Shown piece after piece: positions 1-12,302 of a DNA stretch of 64,000 bases. A program made the position numbers and the translations under genes. The DNA lies in NCBI RefSeq assembly GCF_910594005.1, contig NC_057823.1:55302015-55366014 (forward strand), in the 5' to 3' direction. The notes beneath the pieces were generated by a model. It was not told the origin of the DNA. It saw nothing but the letters and a program-made list of their open reading frames with translations, and searched no databases. The stretch is from Cervus elaphus (Eukaryota; Chordata; Mammalia; Artiodactyla; Cervidae). The stretch's first letter is position 1. Every line of letters starts with the position of its first letter.

Positions 1-629
1 TCGTCACCTGTTGAGATGTGGGAGCATTTTTAGGTTTTAGATCCAAGTTACTGAGATTAAAGTGATGCCATTAACCAAGACAGTGGTTATTAACTACTGT
101 GTGTGCTGGGCACTGTGCCAGCTGCTTCCCTGCTGATGTCTCATCCCTCAATTTGTGTGGAATAATCTCTATATTGCAGAGGGGAGATTTGAGCCATAGA
201 GAGGTGTCACAACTAGAAAGGAGCAGAGTTGCTGTGTGAAAATAGGTCTGTGTATTCTTTTTCATATTAAATGACCTTGTGTCAGTCAACTGAAAACAAG
301 TTCTCATTTAGCTGCCTATTCACAAGTTTTAAGGTGTTACTCCTCTCATTGTCTCAAGAAACCTTTCTTGGTGGTGAGAAGAGAAATGGATGCTGGGTTT
401 GAGGTTCAGGGAAATTCCCAAGTGGAGACGACTGACACGTAGTAAAAAATGGAGATGTGCTCCTCACAAAGCAGGGGCGAGGTTGAGATTGCATGTTTAG
501 AGGTGGGGAGCCATCTGCATAGAGTCATTTGTTGAAGCTGCAGAAATGGATGAAATTTCCAGGTGTTGTGTGTGGAAGGAGAGTGTGATAAAGAGAGCTA
601 AGGAAGGAGCTTTGGGAATTTTTAGAGTA

Positions 630-1330
630 AGCCAAGGAATTCTCAAATATACTGCTGGCGGAGTGTAAGTTGGAAAATCCATCCAAAACCTAGTATGGCT
701 GAACGTGCACATACCCTCCAGTGATCTGTGTTGAAATGACTCGGCCCTGCTGTCGTAGCGCAAAAGTAATCACGGGCCATCTGTGATTGAGCAGAGCTGT
801 TTTCAAAATATCTTTACTTACACGGGACCAACTGGATGTGACCCACCGGCTGTGGTTTACTGATGCTGTTGCCAAGAAACACACATGAGTACGAAAGGAG
901 ACACGTAAAAGGTTGTTCATTGCAGTGTGGTTTGTAATAGTGAAAAAATGAGAATAACCTATATTGTTACAGACATATATACAGTGGACTAGTAATAGCA
1001 TAATTTATTGTGGATAGAATGAATGAACTTGATCCGCATGTATTAATGTGGATAAATCTTACTAATGTAATAGTAAGTGAAGAAGCAATTTGCGAGATCA
1101 GATATATGTATATATGGTATAAGCTATCTATGTACATTTTAAAAACTTAAAAGTGTTGTCTGTAAACCTGTGCATATGTAGTAGAAGTATTAAAACATGG
1201 AATGATACACACCATCTTTGGGGTACAAGGAGAAAGGGGTAGAGATAAGGTTAAGGGACTGTGATATTCAGTTTCTTTGATATCTCAGAAACAAATTTAG
1301 AAAACTGCTAATATCTATAAAATCTGCATC
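630..1330 (+). repeat. Old L1 3' fragment (L1M/L1ME type)
   Basis: The text follows the usual order of a degenerate mammalian L1 end. First comes an ORF2-like stretch ('gagtgtaagttgg', then 'gttgttcattgcagtgtggtttgtaatag'-type wording). Next is the 'taaatcttactaatgta...agtaagtgaagaagcaa' block and finally a region resembling the 3' UTR. It is strongly diverged, so the boundaries are approximate and the subfamily is not assigned. Confidence 0.55.
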
Positions 1331-1400
1331 ATGACTTAAATCATTTTTTTTGTACTTTTATGCTCAAAATATTTCATGTGTATGTATGTGTATGTACATA

Positions 1401-2020
1401 CAATTGATCCCTGTTATTCACAGATTCTGTATTTGTGAATTCACCTACTTGCTGAAATTTCCTTGTACCTCGAAATCCACATTCGTGGTGCTTTCACAGT
1501 CATTTGTACATGTGTACAGAGCAGAGAAAAACTTCAGTTGCTCAATACACATGTTCCCAGCTGAGGGTGGACAAGGTGACCCTCTGGCTTCTTTCAGTCA
1601 TCATACCATAAATAAGTATTCTTTTTGCTGTTTAGTACATTTAATATTGTAGCATATTTTGTGTTTTTGTGCTCTTTGCTGTTGATTTTGCTGCACAGTG
1701 CTGAAGGCGCTGACTACTGTTCCTAAGCATGGGAAGGCTCTGGTGTGCCTTATTGAGCAAACAAGTGTTAGGTGAGCTTCGTTCAGGCATCAGTTACAGT
1801 GCTGTACTGTGAGTTCAATGGTAATGAATTAGTGGTATATGTTAGATAAGGTATCTTGAAACAGAAACACATAAAACAGGGTTATATATTGATCAGTTGA
1901 TGAAAATATTGTCACCAGAGGCTTGTAGAAATTTAACCCTGTATTTTCTCTATGATCACTGGTTCGGTGTTTGTGGTGACTTTAAAAAACATAATTACTG
2001 TGAATAATGAGAATCGACTG
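1401..2020. mobile_element. Ancient DNA transposon fossil with imperfect terminal inverted repeats
   Basis: The left end reads caattgatccctgttattca and the right end reads tgaataatgagaatcgactg. The reverse complement of the right end matches the left in most positions, including a perfect shared 'ttattcaca' core. The left flank is TA, as expected for Tc1/mariner/pogo-type insertion; the right flank has decayed. The interior has no open frame and looks non-autonomous (Tigger-like). The family name is inferred. Confidence 0.55.
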
Positions 2021-2849
2021 TGTGTAAATATATATGTATCAGTATGTTTTATATTTATGATTACTTTGTATTTGTGATGATTTTATACTCGTTTATAATA
2101 TTTATGTGTAAATACTTCCCTCCCCCCCGCCAAGTTAAAGAAGATTAGCACAGGGTAGAAGAACCTGCAGTGTTGCCTGTGGAGCAGGGCTGGAAGGGTT
2201 CAGAAGAGATGAATTTTTAAAGGACACAGGCTATCAAGTGCCTACTAACCATATCAAGTGCTGTAGGAAAGGGCCCAGAAGCAGCCTTTGGTTTGTGTGT
2301 TTACCTGCCATGCTCTTAAATTCAGATCAGAAGTAAAGCGTGTCCTAATCTCCTCTGTCCGCCACTCTGGGGAGGGGACCAGGTGAGCCTAGCCATCCCA
2401 GTTGACTTTGGCAGCTGCTGTGCTCATGACCAGCTCTGTGTGCAGCGTGCTTGGCTTTCTCTGCGAGAAGCAGCAAGAGAATCTTGGGTTGGGCACTTTG
2501 TGCTTTTGATGGGAACACTAATAACAACCTCTTTCTTCCTGGTCAGTTTTAAACCATATTGTTCAGTAAGCTAAGCTGTCCTTTGATCAGCAACCTTCCA
2601 ACCCTGCCTCCTTTTCCTTTTCAGTCCTTAGTCCCTGTTCCTCTAAACTTCCAGGACCTCATTCTTAATTGTCAGCAAATCCCAATTTAGCAGGTTGCTG
2701 ATAAGATGTAAGGTGGCTCCCCTTCCGTTGTAATGGGAAATCCTTAAAGAGAGTGGAGTGTTGACATGAGCCCTTCAGGCCAAAGAAGTTTACTTTTGAT
2801 GGTGGTGTGTTAAAAATGTGAGGTAGTAATAGTAAGGGAGTTGAATTTT

Positions 2850-2990
2850 TTTAAGCAGCTCTGTTTATAGCCCCTCTTTGATGGACTAGGAAATTAAGTC
2901 CAGAGAGAGGGAGAGGCCGGATCAGGGTCACACAGAAAGTCAGTGGCTGGTCAAGACCACTCTACTTGTCAGCTTCAGGCTCCCTGACTA
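2850..2990 (-). repeat. MIR SINE fragment
   Basis: The sequence resembles reversed MIR: a 'gatggactaggaaattaagtcc' segment, then 'gggtcacacagaaagtcagtggctgg', corresponding to the MIR 'aaactgaggc...ggtcacacagctagtaagtggc' core. Diverged. Confidence 0.55.
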
Positions 2991-3314
2991 TTCAGATCAC
3001 AGCTGTGTGGTTAGCTGTATACCCTGAATGTTAGTCTTGAGCATGTATGTAGGTCTTTACAAACTTCAGCATTCTTATGCCCTGTCCTGAGCTGGGGGTA
3101 CAGAGCATGTATTAGTTTTCTAACAATGTACAGACTCCCAAAAGTGATGTGGATCAATTTTACATGATAGCTTTCTGGGGGTGGGGAAAAGGGGAGTGAA
3201 GTGTGTTAGGGCTCCTTGTCCTAAATTTGTATTTTAAACCAGCGAGTTCCAAATCTAGGCTGTGACTCAGAAGCAGCTGTAAATTATGTTTACAAACTAG
3301 GGAAATTAATTCAA

Positions 3315-4440
3315 GATGAAACATAAACATAAAAACTAAAACTATAAACCTTCCAAAAGAAAGCATAGGACAAAATCTTTGCAGTCTGAGTTTAGCATTG
3401 GTTTCTTAATGAGATACAGAAAGCAATAGCCCTACCCAAAAATGAAAATTTTGACTTAATTAAAATTAAAAACATGTGCTTATCAAAAAGCACCATTGAG
3501 AAAGTCAATTGGCAAGCCACAGTAGGGGAGAAAATATTTGCAAAACATGCATCTGACAAAGGACTTATGTCCAGAATGTAGAGACAGCTCATAAAACTCA
3601 ATAATAAAAAGAACAGTTCATTTAAAAGATGGCGGAAAGACTTGAAGAAACACCTCATGAAGGAGGGTTAAGAATGTCTAGTAAGCATAAGAAAAAAATA
3701 CTCAACACCACTAGTCACCAGCGAAATGCATCTTAAAACCATGGTGAGATACTACTACCCAGCTACCAAAATGGCTAAAATTAAAAGTCTGACAATACCA
3801 CATGTTGATGAGTATGTGGAGCACTTAGAACTTTCATATATTATTGGTGGGATTGTAAATGAACATTGGTTCAAGATCTCGGCAGTTTCTTATTTAACAA
3901 CAAATAAAAAAGCCTGCCTCATAACCCAGCAGTTCCACCCTGAGATATATACACAAGAGAAAATGAAGAGGTAGGTCTTCAAAAAGATTTACGCAAAGAC
4001 ATTCAGAGCAACTTTATTTATAATAGCCAAAGGGGGAGAACAGCCTAGATGTCTATAAACAGGAGAGTCAATCAACAGCAATATAGTCAAATAATAAAAT
4101 ATTATTCAACAGTGAAAAAGTCAGAGTATTAATTCAGGCCACAATGTGAATGAATCTCGCAAATTGTATGTTGAGTGAAATGGGCAGCCATAGAGAGTAT
4201 GGTCAGTATGGTGCCATTTGTATGATGTTTTCGAACAGGCAAAGCTAATGGTGAGAGCAAATGAAAACTTAGCACAGTGGGTGTGCATGGGTATGTGTGT
4301 TTTGTGTCTGTGGTTTGACGGTAAAATGGAGAGACCTGAGAGAACTGTCTGAAGTGATGGAAAAGTCTCTTATCTTGATATGGGTTCAGGACACCTTCAT
4401 GCATGACTTTGTCACAACTCCCTTAAGAATTGTGCATTTC
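3315..4440 (+). repeat. Old L1, ORF2 3' part and tail (interrupted)
   Basis: Degenerate L1 ORF2 wording runs in order along the + strand: an 'aggacaaaatctttgcagtc' block, the 'ttgcaaaacatgcatctgacaaaggactta' block, 'gaaatgcatcttaaaaccatggtgagata' and 'ttcagagcaactttatttataatagcc'. Many frameshifts and stops are present. The element resumes at 6124 ('actgtgggtaacttttgcc...') to about 6155, after the younger L1 inserted at 4441-6107. This is a clear nested insertion. Confidence 0.8.
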
Positions 4441-6107
4441 CAATCCCTATCAAGCTACCAACGGTATTTTTCACAGAACTAGAACAAATAATTTCACAAT
4501 TTGTATGGAAATACAAAAAACCTCGAATAGCCAAAGTAATCTTGAGAAAGAAGAATGGAACTGGAGGAATCAACCTGCCTGACTTCAGACTCTACTACAA
4601 AGCCACAGTCATCAAGACAGTATGGTACTGGCACAAAGACAGAAACATAGATCAATGGAACAGAATAGAAAGCCCAGAGATAAATCCACGAACCTATGGA
4701 CACCTTATCTTCGACAAAGGAGGCAAGGATATACAATGGAAAAAAGACAACCTCTTTAACAAGTGGTGCTGGGATAACTGGTCAACCACTTGTAAAAGAA
4801 TGAAACTAGAACACTTTCTAACACCATACACAAAAATAAACTCAAAATGGATTAAAGATCTAAATGTAAGACCAGAAACTATAAAACTCCTAGAGGAGAA
4901 CATAGGCAAAACACTCTCCGACATAAATCACAGCAAGATCCTCTATGACCCACCTCCCAGAATATTGGAAATAAAAGCAAAACTAAACAAATGGGACCTA
5001 ATTAAACTTAAAAGCTTTTGCACTACAAAGGAAACTATAAGTAAGGTGAAAAGACAGCCCTCAGATTGGGAGAAAATAATAGCAAATGAAGCAACAGACA
5101 AAGGATTAATCTCAAAAATATACAAGCAACTCTTGAAGCTCAATTCCAGAAAAATAAATGACCCAATCAAAAAATGGGCCAAAGAACTAAACAGACATTT
5201 CATCAAAGAAGACATACAGATGGCTAACAAACACATGAAAAGATGCTCAACATCACTCATTATCAGAGAAATGCAAATCAAAACCACAATGAGGTACCAT
5301 TACATGCCAGTCAGGATGGCTGCTATCCAAAAGTCTCCAAGCAATAAATGCTGGAGAGGGTGTGGAGAAAAGGGAACCCTCTTACACTGTTGGTGGGAAT
5401 GCAAACTGGTACAGCCACTATGGAGAACAGTGTCGAGATTCCTTAAAAAACTGGAAATAGAACTGCCATATGACCCAGCAATCCCACTTCTGGGCATACA
5501 CACCAAGGAAACCAGATCTGAAAGAGACACGTGCACCCCAATGTTCATCGCAGCACTGTTTACAATAGCCAGGACATGGAAGCAACCTAGATGCCCATCA
5601 GCAGACGAATGGATAAGGAAGCTGTGGTACATATACACCATGGAATATTACTCAGCTGTTAAAAAGAATTCATTTGAATCAGTTCTAATGAGGTGGATGA
5701 AACTGGAGCCCATTATACAGAGCGAAGTAAGCCAGAAAGATAAAGAACATTACAGCATACTAACACATATATATGGAATTTAGAAAGATGGTAACGATAA
5801 CCCTATATGCAAAACAGAAAAAGAGACACAGAAGTACAGAACAGACTTTTGGACTCTGTGGGAGAAGGTGAGGGTGGGATGTTTCGAAAGAACAGTATGT
5901 ATATTATCTAGGGTGAAACAGATCACCAGCCCAGGTTGGATGCATGAGACAAGTGCCCGGGCCTGGTGCACTGGAAAGACCCAGAGGAATCGGGTGGAGA
6001 GGGAGGTGGGAGGGGAGATCGGAATGGGGAATACGTGTAAATCTATGGCTGATTCATATCAATGTATTATAAAACCAACTGAAAAAAATTAAAAAAAATT
6101 AAAAAAA
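4441..6107 (+). mobile_element. Young ruminant L1, 5'-truncated, with target-site duplication
   Basis: A 1667-bp insertion is flanked by perfect 16-bp direct repeats aagaattgtgcatttc at 4425-4440 and 6108-6123. The body starts inside ORF2, runs through the ORF2 stop (5781-5783), a 3' UTR with the ruminant L1 phrase 'aatctatggctgattcatatcaatgtatta', and ends in an A-rich tail. The structure is typical of target-primed reverse transcription with 5' truncation. It is nested in an older L1 of the same orientation. By eye it is very similar to the opposite-strand copy at 41919-43642. Confidence 0.93.
4443..5783 (+). pseudogene. L1 ORF2 C-terminal remnant, uninterrupted frame
   Basis: This is the last 446 codons plus stop of L1 ORF2p, open from the truncation point without a stop or frameshift; the first in-frame Met is at 4542. 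It holds the region downstream of the reverse transcriptase catalytic core (endonuclease and RT palm are missing) and the C-terminal cysteine-rich motif CX3CX7HX4C encoded at 5349-5402. Because the N-terminal two-thirds are absent and there is no L1 promoter, it cannot support retrotransposition by itself. The open frame reflects a recent insertion, not selection as a host gene. Confidence 0.9.
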
Positions 6108-6484
6108 AAGAATTGTGCATTTCACTGTGGGTAACTTTTGCCTTAAAATACTGGTAATATTGAACCTTAGTGAGTGATAAGCTTACCAACGTGTTTAGAA
6201 GGGAAGACCTGATATCTGCAACTTATTTTAAAATTTATTAAAGAAGTAAGCTGTGTTGGTGGATGAGAGAGTTGGCTAGATATGTGATAAGGCATATGTA
6301 ACAATATGTTAACACCTGAGGAATGGAGGTCATTTTCCAAGGTCCCACCCTTACCCTTTACCACCATTGCTGTGGGGGAAGCGCTATGGAATCTTGATAA
6401 ACCTCCTCCCTTTCACACTGTGTGGAGTTGAGGAAAGGCTCAACTTAGTAACTTTTAGCCTCTGTAGAACCAGAAAGAATTCTA

Positions 6485-6564
6485 TTGGGTTGCCCAAAAT
6501 GTTCATTTTGGTTTTTCCATAAGCTCTTACAGAAAACTCTGAATGAACGTTTTGGCCAACCCAA
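6485..6564. mobile_element. Mariner-type MITE (80 bp, palindromic)
   Basis: The left arm ttgggttgcccaaaatgttc and right arm gaacgttttggccaacccaa are imperfect inverted repeats around a short AT-rich loop ('ccataagctcttacag'). Both ends are bordered by TA (6483-6484 and 6565-6566), the mariner target duplication. The pairing continues a further 4 bp outside as attc/gaat. The wording matches the short mariner derivatives common in ruminant genomes. Confidence 0.85.
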
Positions 6565-8479
6565 TAGAATCTACTTTTCTTTGCAAACCTCATTCCATTC
6601 ATTGGAGATTGTCGGAAAATACAGAGATTCCTCATGTTTAGAGTTAGGAATCCTCTGTCTACCAGCTTCAGAGTAAGGAAGTCAGAGTGGCTATTCACAG
6701 AACTCCTTGCTGCATACCCATGAGTTGGCATCAGGATTATTCCTATAAATTTAGGAGAGGTCCTGCATCTAAGGGAGCTTGGTTTTGAGTCAGTCATCTG
6801 TCTGGAAATGCGGTACTCCGACCCCGCAGTTGTCTGAGGCAAAGAAAGAAGTCACCTGTGTCTATGTCAGATAAATTCACCTCTTGCCTCACAAAGATGC
6901 ATTGTGCAGATTAATGAGCTCAGTATAAAAGCCACTTGCTTAAGTCCTCTGAAGAACAGAGGGCTGGAAGGTGAAAGGAGTGGGTTCTGTCCAGTGTCTC
7001 ACCCTCTGGCTGTCCTTCCTCCTGGGCAGGGCCCTGCTCTGGCAGCAGGACGTCACACGCTCCCACTTTGGGATCATGTATACGGGACCAAGGAGTTTGT
7101 CATCTGCAGTTTTCCAAAGTACAAAAGAACAAGGTTCCCTCTAATGCTGATGGTGCTGTGTCACTATTTCTGAAGACAGAGAGAAAGAGAAGAGCTGGGA
7201 GAGAGAGGAACACAGAAAGACCTCCTCTGTTTAAAGACCACTGTCTTTGGAGAATGGGGAGATGATCCTCCCTCTCCCCACAGAGAAGCGAGGCTGATGG
7301 ACTAATGGGTTCACGCCCTTTTAAGTGTTACATGAGCATGGAGCCAGGAAATTTTAAAGCCAGAAGACTCCTCACATTATGAGCCAGCCACATCCTACAT
7401 ACCTGTCAGCTCACACGCCATCTGTTTAACTCGTGCATTTGATATCAAGTGAGCTTGTGTGCTTTCTGTTGCCTTTAAAAATTTCCTGAAACATTTTTCC
7501 GACTTGTACATTACTTAGATTTCTTTTTTCCTCTTTTGTGTTCAGTTTTTGTTTACATTGGCTGTGACTCCAATCTTGGGTTGAAAGCTAGGGAAGTTGC
7601 TTATAGGGGTTTTCAGGATTTCTGAATATGAAATGCAAGGAAATTGCATAATATTGCAGAGTTTCCTCTTCTTGTTGCTTGCTTGTTACCCCAAATATAG
7701 TAGTTCCTTCTAGAAGCTTAAAGGAATTTGGCAGGTCTTACCCACTGATGGTCTATTGTGGTCTTGAGAGTCAGTGTTACCCTGATTTGAGGTTGAATTT
7801 TTTTCTTGAGGTCAAGCAACAAAGCTTCCTGAATTATAACTATGACAACAGTGTTTATATAACATGCAAATCAAAGTTCTGTGGCGGAGGGGAAGCACCC
7901 ACTGACAACACTCAGTGTTAATAGTCCCAGACTACATTTTGCTCATGAAGCTGGTTGAAGTAGTTAGCTTATCCCTCCACTGGCTATCTGGCTGGACCCT
8001 GCCACCTATATACTCCAGGAGGAGCTGTTTCACCTTTTCCTGAAATTCTGTTGGCTTCATTTGTGATTTCTGACAGGGAAGGGTAGTAAATGCCAGCAAC
8101 ACTCAAAGTGGGAAGTGCTGCTTTAAGAATAATCGCTCATCAAGGTCATTATGACCGGCTCCTGACCCACTGAGGAAGACTCAGACAAGAGAATGTGGAT
8201 CCCGTGTTTTAAGCTCCTGTCCCTCAGTCAGGGGTGATTTCTTGGACTGTATATATGCCTAGCCCTGTGTTAGAAGCCGGGTGATCCCCCATGGAAGGGT
8301 AAGGCAAAACTAGCCATTGGGGAGTTATTTGGAGATGAGAAATAATGAAAAATGCTAAGTTGTATCCTGAAGCATTAAATTCTATAGAGTAGCCTGTTCG
8401 AGCAGTGAGAGATCAGAGAGAGGATATAGGAGGGAGGTCTGCAGCCGTTAAGTAAGGTAGGAATTCTTCATGAAGGTAG

Positions 8480-8690
8480 AAGAAAGGGAAATGACATTTT
8501 TGAGCACTTTCAGGCACCGTGAAACTACTTCTAATTCTCCCATTACTCCTATAGATGTTATTACTTAGCTGTACTTTAAGAAAAAAACAGTCTCAAATGT
8601 TAAATAACCATCTGAAGGCCCACAGCCAGAAAGGCCCATGGAACCAGGCCTTTATGCCAAGTCTCCAGGGCGCAGAGCCCATTCTGTCCA
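8480..8690 (-). repeat. MIR SINE fragment
   Basis: Reverse-oriented MIR wording: 'tttgagcactttcaggcacc', then a degenerate 'ttctcccattactcctatag...' and 'ctgaaggcccacagccagaaag' in the positions of the MIR core. Diverged; ends approximate. Confidence 0.5.
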
Positions 8691-9409
8691 CCACTCCACT
8701 TTGCCTCAACCACCTCCATTTCCCCTTGTTCTGGATTTCATCCAGTTCTGTACAGGTGAAAGGATGGGCTAACGATAATGAATGAGGCTGACTGTATTAG
8801 CCCAGGAATGCCCAGGGTTGCCTTCTGGATGAAACGGGGTTTAGTCTGATGTATGGGAATGACATTCAGCCAGCCCTCCCTACTTCAGTGGACCAAGGAG
8901 AGCTTCTAACTGCCAGTTATTTTTGTCCAGTTGAAATCTACTTTCCTGGAACTCCACCCTGACTTTCATCTCTATTCAGAGCAGTAAGTCTTCCCCTTCT
9001 TGGACATGATAGCCCTTCGAGTATTTGAAGGACCAGTATTGTGATGTTTTGAAGTTTGTTCTCTAGCCAGAGCTGTGGTTTAGGGCAACACATTTTCCAG
9101 GAGCAGTGTGTCAGATAGATTAGAGCAGAGAGAGGAGGCAGCAAGACCAGGGAGAAGGCGAGTGTTGAGATCCAAATGAGAAGACACAGCCTGACCTTGA
9201 GCAGTGAAGGAGAAGTGGGATGAGGGATAGAGTCAGGATGCAGGACAGTGATAAATCCTTTCACTGTCTGGATATGTGAAGTAGAAGGAAAGAGAAGGAA
9301 GGGGGAAAATCAAGGATGAATGAGTTTACTTTCCCTCTCTACTGTGTTGCGTATTTTTCTTTGTTCTTCATTTAAGAGTTCCCTATAAAGCTTAATTAGG
9401 CTTTTCTCT

Positions 9410-9930
9410 CGTTAGCTTTTTTTTTTTTTTTTTTTTTTTGTTAGAACTCTTGGCTGCAAGCAATAGAAACACAATTAAAAAAAAAAAAAGAATCTTGCTG
9501 GTTCACTCATGGAAAGAGCAGGGATGACAGTGAGCTGCATTCTCAGTAGCTCAGGTAGTGCCCTTAGAGTCTGGTCTCCCTCCATGTCCTCACTCCACTT
9601 TCCTTCGGCCTGTACTCAATCTTTGTGTCTGTGGTGGCAGAGTCAGCTACAGAAGCTCCAAGCAAGTGTCCTGTCCCAACAAGGCCTCATTCCCTCTGGT
9701 GTAATAAGAAGTTTAAACACAAATCCTGTCAACTGCATTTGGCCTGGAGAGAATCACATGCACACTGGGATGCCAGGTCTGGATCCTCTGGCCACACCCA
9801 AAGATGGAATTAGGCTCAGCCCCCCACCCCCCGCCTCCTGCCCCAAACAGCAAGGACTTGGTGGTGGGCTGGCTCCCAAGGAAAATGAGGGCAGAATCCC
9901 TGGACATAGAAAGCATGGGTACTGAGCAGA
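9410..9930 (+). repeat. Ancient interspersed repeat, family not assigned
   Basis: After a T-run (about 9418-9439) comes 'actcttggctgcaagcaatagaaac', a wording I associate with an old mammal-wide element whose typical form continues 'aactggcttaag...ttattggctcac'. The rest is diverged. The open frame at 9509-9925 inside it has no recognisable domain. A possible relative is at 60290-60580. Confidence 0.35.
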
Positions 9931-11861
9931 TGTTCTGAGTACTTTGCTTCCCCTGTGGTGTTCCTGAGGAACTGTACAAGAGATAAGCCCTTTTAGAGCC
10001 TTTAGTTCAAGCAGCAGACGATGCTTGAATTAATGGAACAGAAGGTATGTTTTTCTGTTCATCATCATTGTCATAGTCGTGTTGAAGAGCAGGTGGTCAC
10101 TTTTGGTCACCAGTGAGCTGGTGTGCTGCTAAGCAAGTCTACAGGAGTCAAAGACTATTCAACTAACTTTGGGAGCATGGCCATTTAGTCACTTGTGCTG
10201 GGCCATTTTCCAAGAGAGTGCCTTCCTCCTAAGGCGCCTCTGTTGCATGGGGGAGGGAGCCTCGGTACCTTGAACTACAATAACCCCTTCCTGGTGACGC
10301 CACAGACTAGCATTAGCAGCATTTGTGGTCAGTTGTTGGGTGTAGAGCTAGCATTCATCAGTGTGCTATAGAAAATTAATGACTTTGTGAAGGGTTTTGA
10401 CAGCCTGAAGTTAAGCCAAGTAAGATAAATCTGCCTTATATTGTCTCATAATAAGACCTGAATTGTATATTTCTCTTTCTCTCTAAGGTAAAGTGAATTT
10501 GCCAGGTGTTGAGAAGAATGAGGCATACTCACCTGGCAATGATAGATCTGGCTTACTTTCTGTCTGGTTGATCCATCAATGCATTGTCCTTGTTGCTTCA
10601 ACTTGGAGATTGTTTAAAAATTTACATCTCTTTTATTCCTCTACTCACAAACATTCATCCAATCAATATTGAGTGGCCTACTATATTCCAGTTACTAAAC
10701 CTCTTTGCATGTAAGAGGGCAAGAGCAGGGTCTTCATGTTTGTTTAGGAACAGGTCACGGGGAAGAGCCATCAGACATGTGTTTATTGGTTTCACTTTTG
10801 AAAGAGCCTCCCTAAAACAGCAGATGCAATACTGGTAGCAGTGGAAAGGGCAAGCCAGAGGAGGCGCTGCCAGGTGAGAATTAGGAAAGCCGCAGCCATT
10901 TTACTTCCTTCTCTGGTCGCCTTCTGCCACTCAGGCTGTGGTGACAAGAGGCATGTTCTAATGGGAGAAGGAGGAACCAATAGTAGCTCCCCAGCTCTGG
11001 CACCTCGAGTTGAGACATATCCTCATTTATTCCAAGCTCTTTAAACTGATTTTATCCCCACAGACTGAAGATTCAAACAATTCATTTTTTTCCATTACAC
11101 TTTATGGTGGGATATTGAATATAGCTCCCTGTGCTATACAGTGTCGGACCTTGTTGTTTTTCTTTTATATATAGCAGTTTGTATCTGCTAATCCCAAGCT
11201 CTCAACTTATCCCCTTCACCTCCTTTCCCCTTTGGTAACTGTATGTTTGTTCTCTGTATCTTGAATCTGTTTCTCTTCTGTAAAGCAGTTAATTTGTGTC
11301 ATATTTTAGGTTCCAGGCATATGTGATATCACATGCTATTTGTCTTTCTCTTTATGACTTACTTCACTTAGTATGATAATCTCTAAATGGATCTAGATGT
11401 TGCTGCAAATGCCATTATTTCATTCTTTTTTATGGCTGAATAATATTCCATTGTATATATGTACCACATCTTATCCTTTCACTGGTCAGTGGACTTTAGA
11501 TTGCTTCCATGTCTTGGCTATTGTAAATAGTGCTGTTGTGAACTTGGGGTGCATATATCATTTCAAATTAGAGTTTTCTCTAGATATATGCCCAGGAATG
11601 GGATTGCTAGCTCATATGGCAGCTCTATTTTTAGTTGCTGAAGAAACCTCCATACTATTTTCCATAGTGGCTGCACCAATTTACATTCTTACCAACATGT
11701 AGAAGGGTTCCCTTTTCTCCACACCCTTCCCAGCATTTGTTATTTGTAGATGTTTTTAAATGATGGCTGTTCTGACTGGTGTGAGGTGGTAACTCACTGT
11801 GGTTTTGATTTGCATTTCTCTAGTAACTAGCAGTAATGAGCGTCTTTTCATGTGCCTTCTT

Positions 11862-12087
11862 GTTGTTCAGTCCCTCAGTCACTTCCGACTCTGTGATCCC
11901 ATGAACTGCAGCACGCCAGGCCTCCCTTGTCCTTCATCTCCAGGAGCTTGCTCAAACTCATGTACTTTGAGTCGGTGATGCCATTCAACCATCTCATCCT
12001 CTGTCGTCCCCTTCTCCTGCCATCAATCTTTTCCAGCATCAGGGTCTTTTCTATTGAGTCTGCTCTTGGCATCAGGTGGCCAAAGTA
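11862..12087 (-). mobile_element. BovB (RTE) 3' fragment, antisense
   Basis: On the - strand it encodes the degenerate C-terminus of the BovB ORF: an EKTLMLEKI-type start, an RRRGRQRMRWLNGITDS motif and a tail equivalent to GVAKSRTRLSD. On the + strand it begins with the 'gttcagtccctcagtcacttccgac' 3' end shared with Bov SINEs. It lies inside the antisense L1. BovB is the RTE-clade LINE known to have entered ruminant ancestors by horizontal transfer. Confidence 0.85.
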
Positions 12088-12302
12088 TGTCTTCTTTGGA
12101 GAAATGTCTATTTCTCTTCTTTTCTAAATGTCTTCTGCCCATTTTTCAGTTGGGTTGGTTTTTTGTTGTAGTTGTTACGGAATTGTATGAACTGTCTGTA
12201 TATTTTGTAAATTAAGCCCTTGTCAGTTGTGAATATCTTCTCCCATAGGTTGTCTCTCTGTTTTGTTAATGGTTTCCTTTGTTGTGCAAGCTTGTAAGTT
12301 TG

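Noticed and set aside
4542..5783. 413-codon open frame, the longest in the window, as a host gene
   Set aside because: It is the C-terminal part of L1 ORF2 with the CX3CX7HX4C motif, within an insertion bounded by a 16-bp target duplication.
6479..6570. Transcription terminator hairpin or miRNA gene
   Set aside because: The palindrome has TA borders and mariner terminal repeats, so a MITE explains it; no expression evidence is available here.
9509..9925. 138-codon open frame as a gene
   Set aside because: No domain, no splice context, and it overlaps an apparent old interspersed repeat next to poly-T/poly-A runs.
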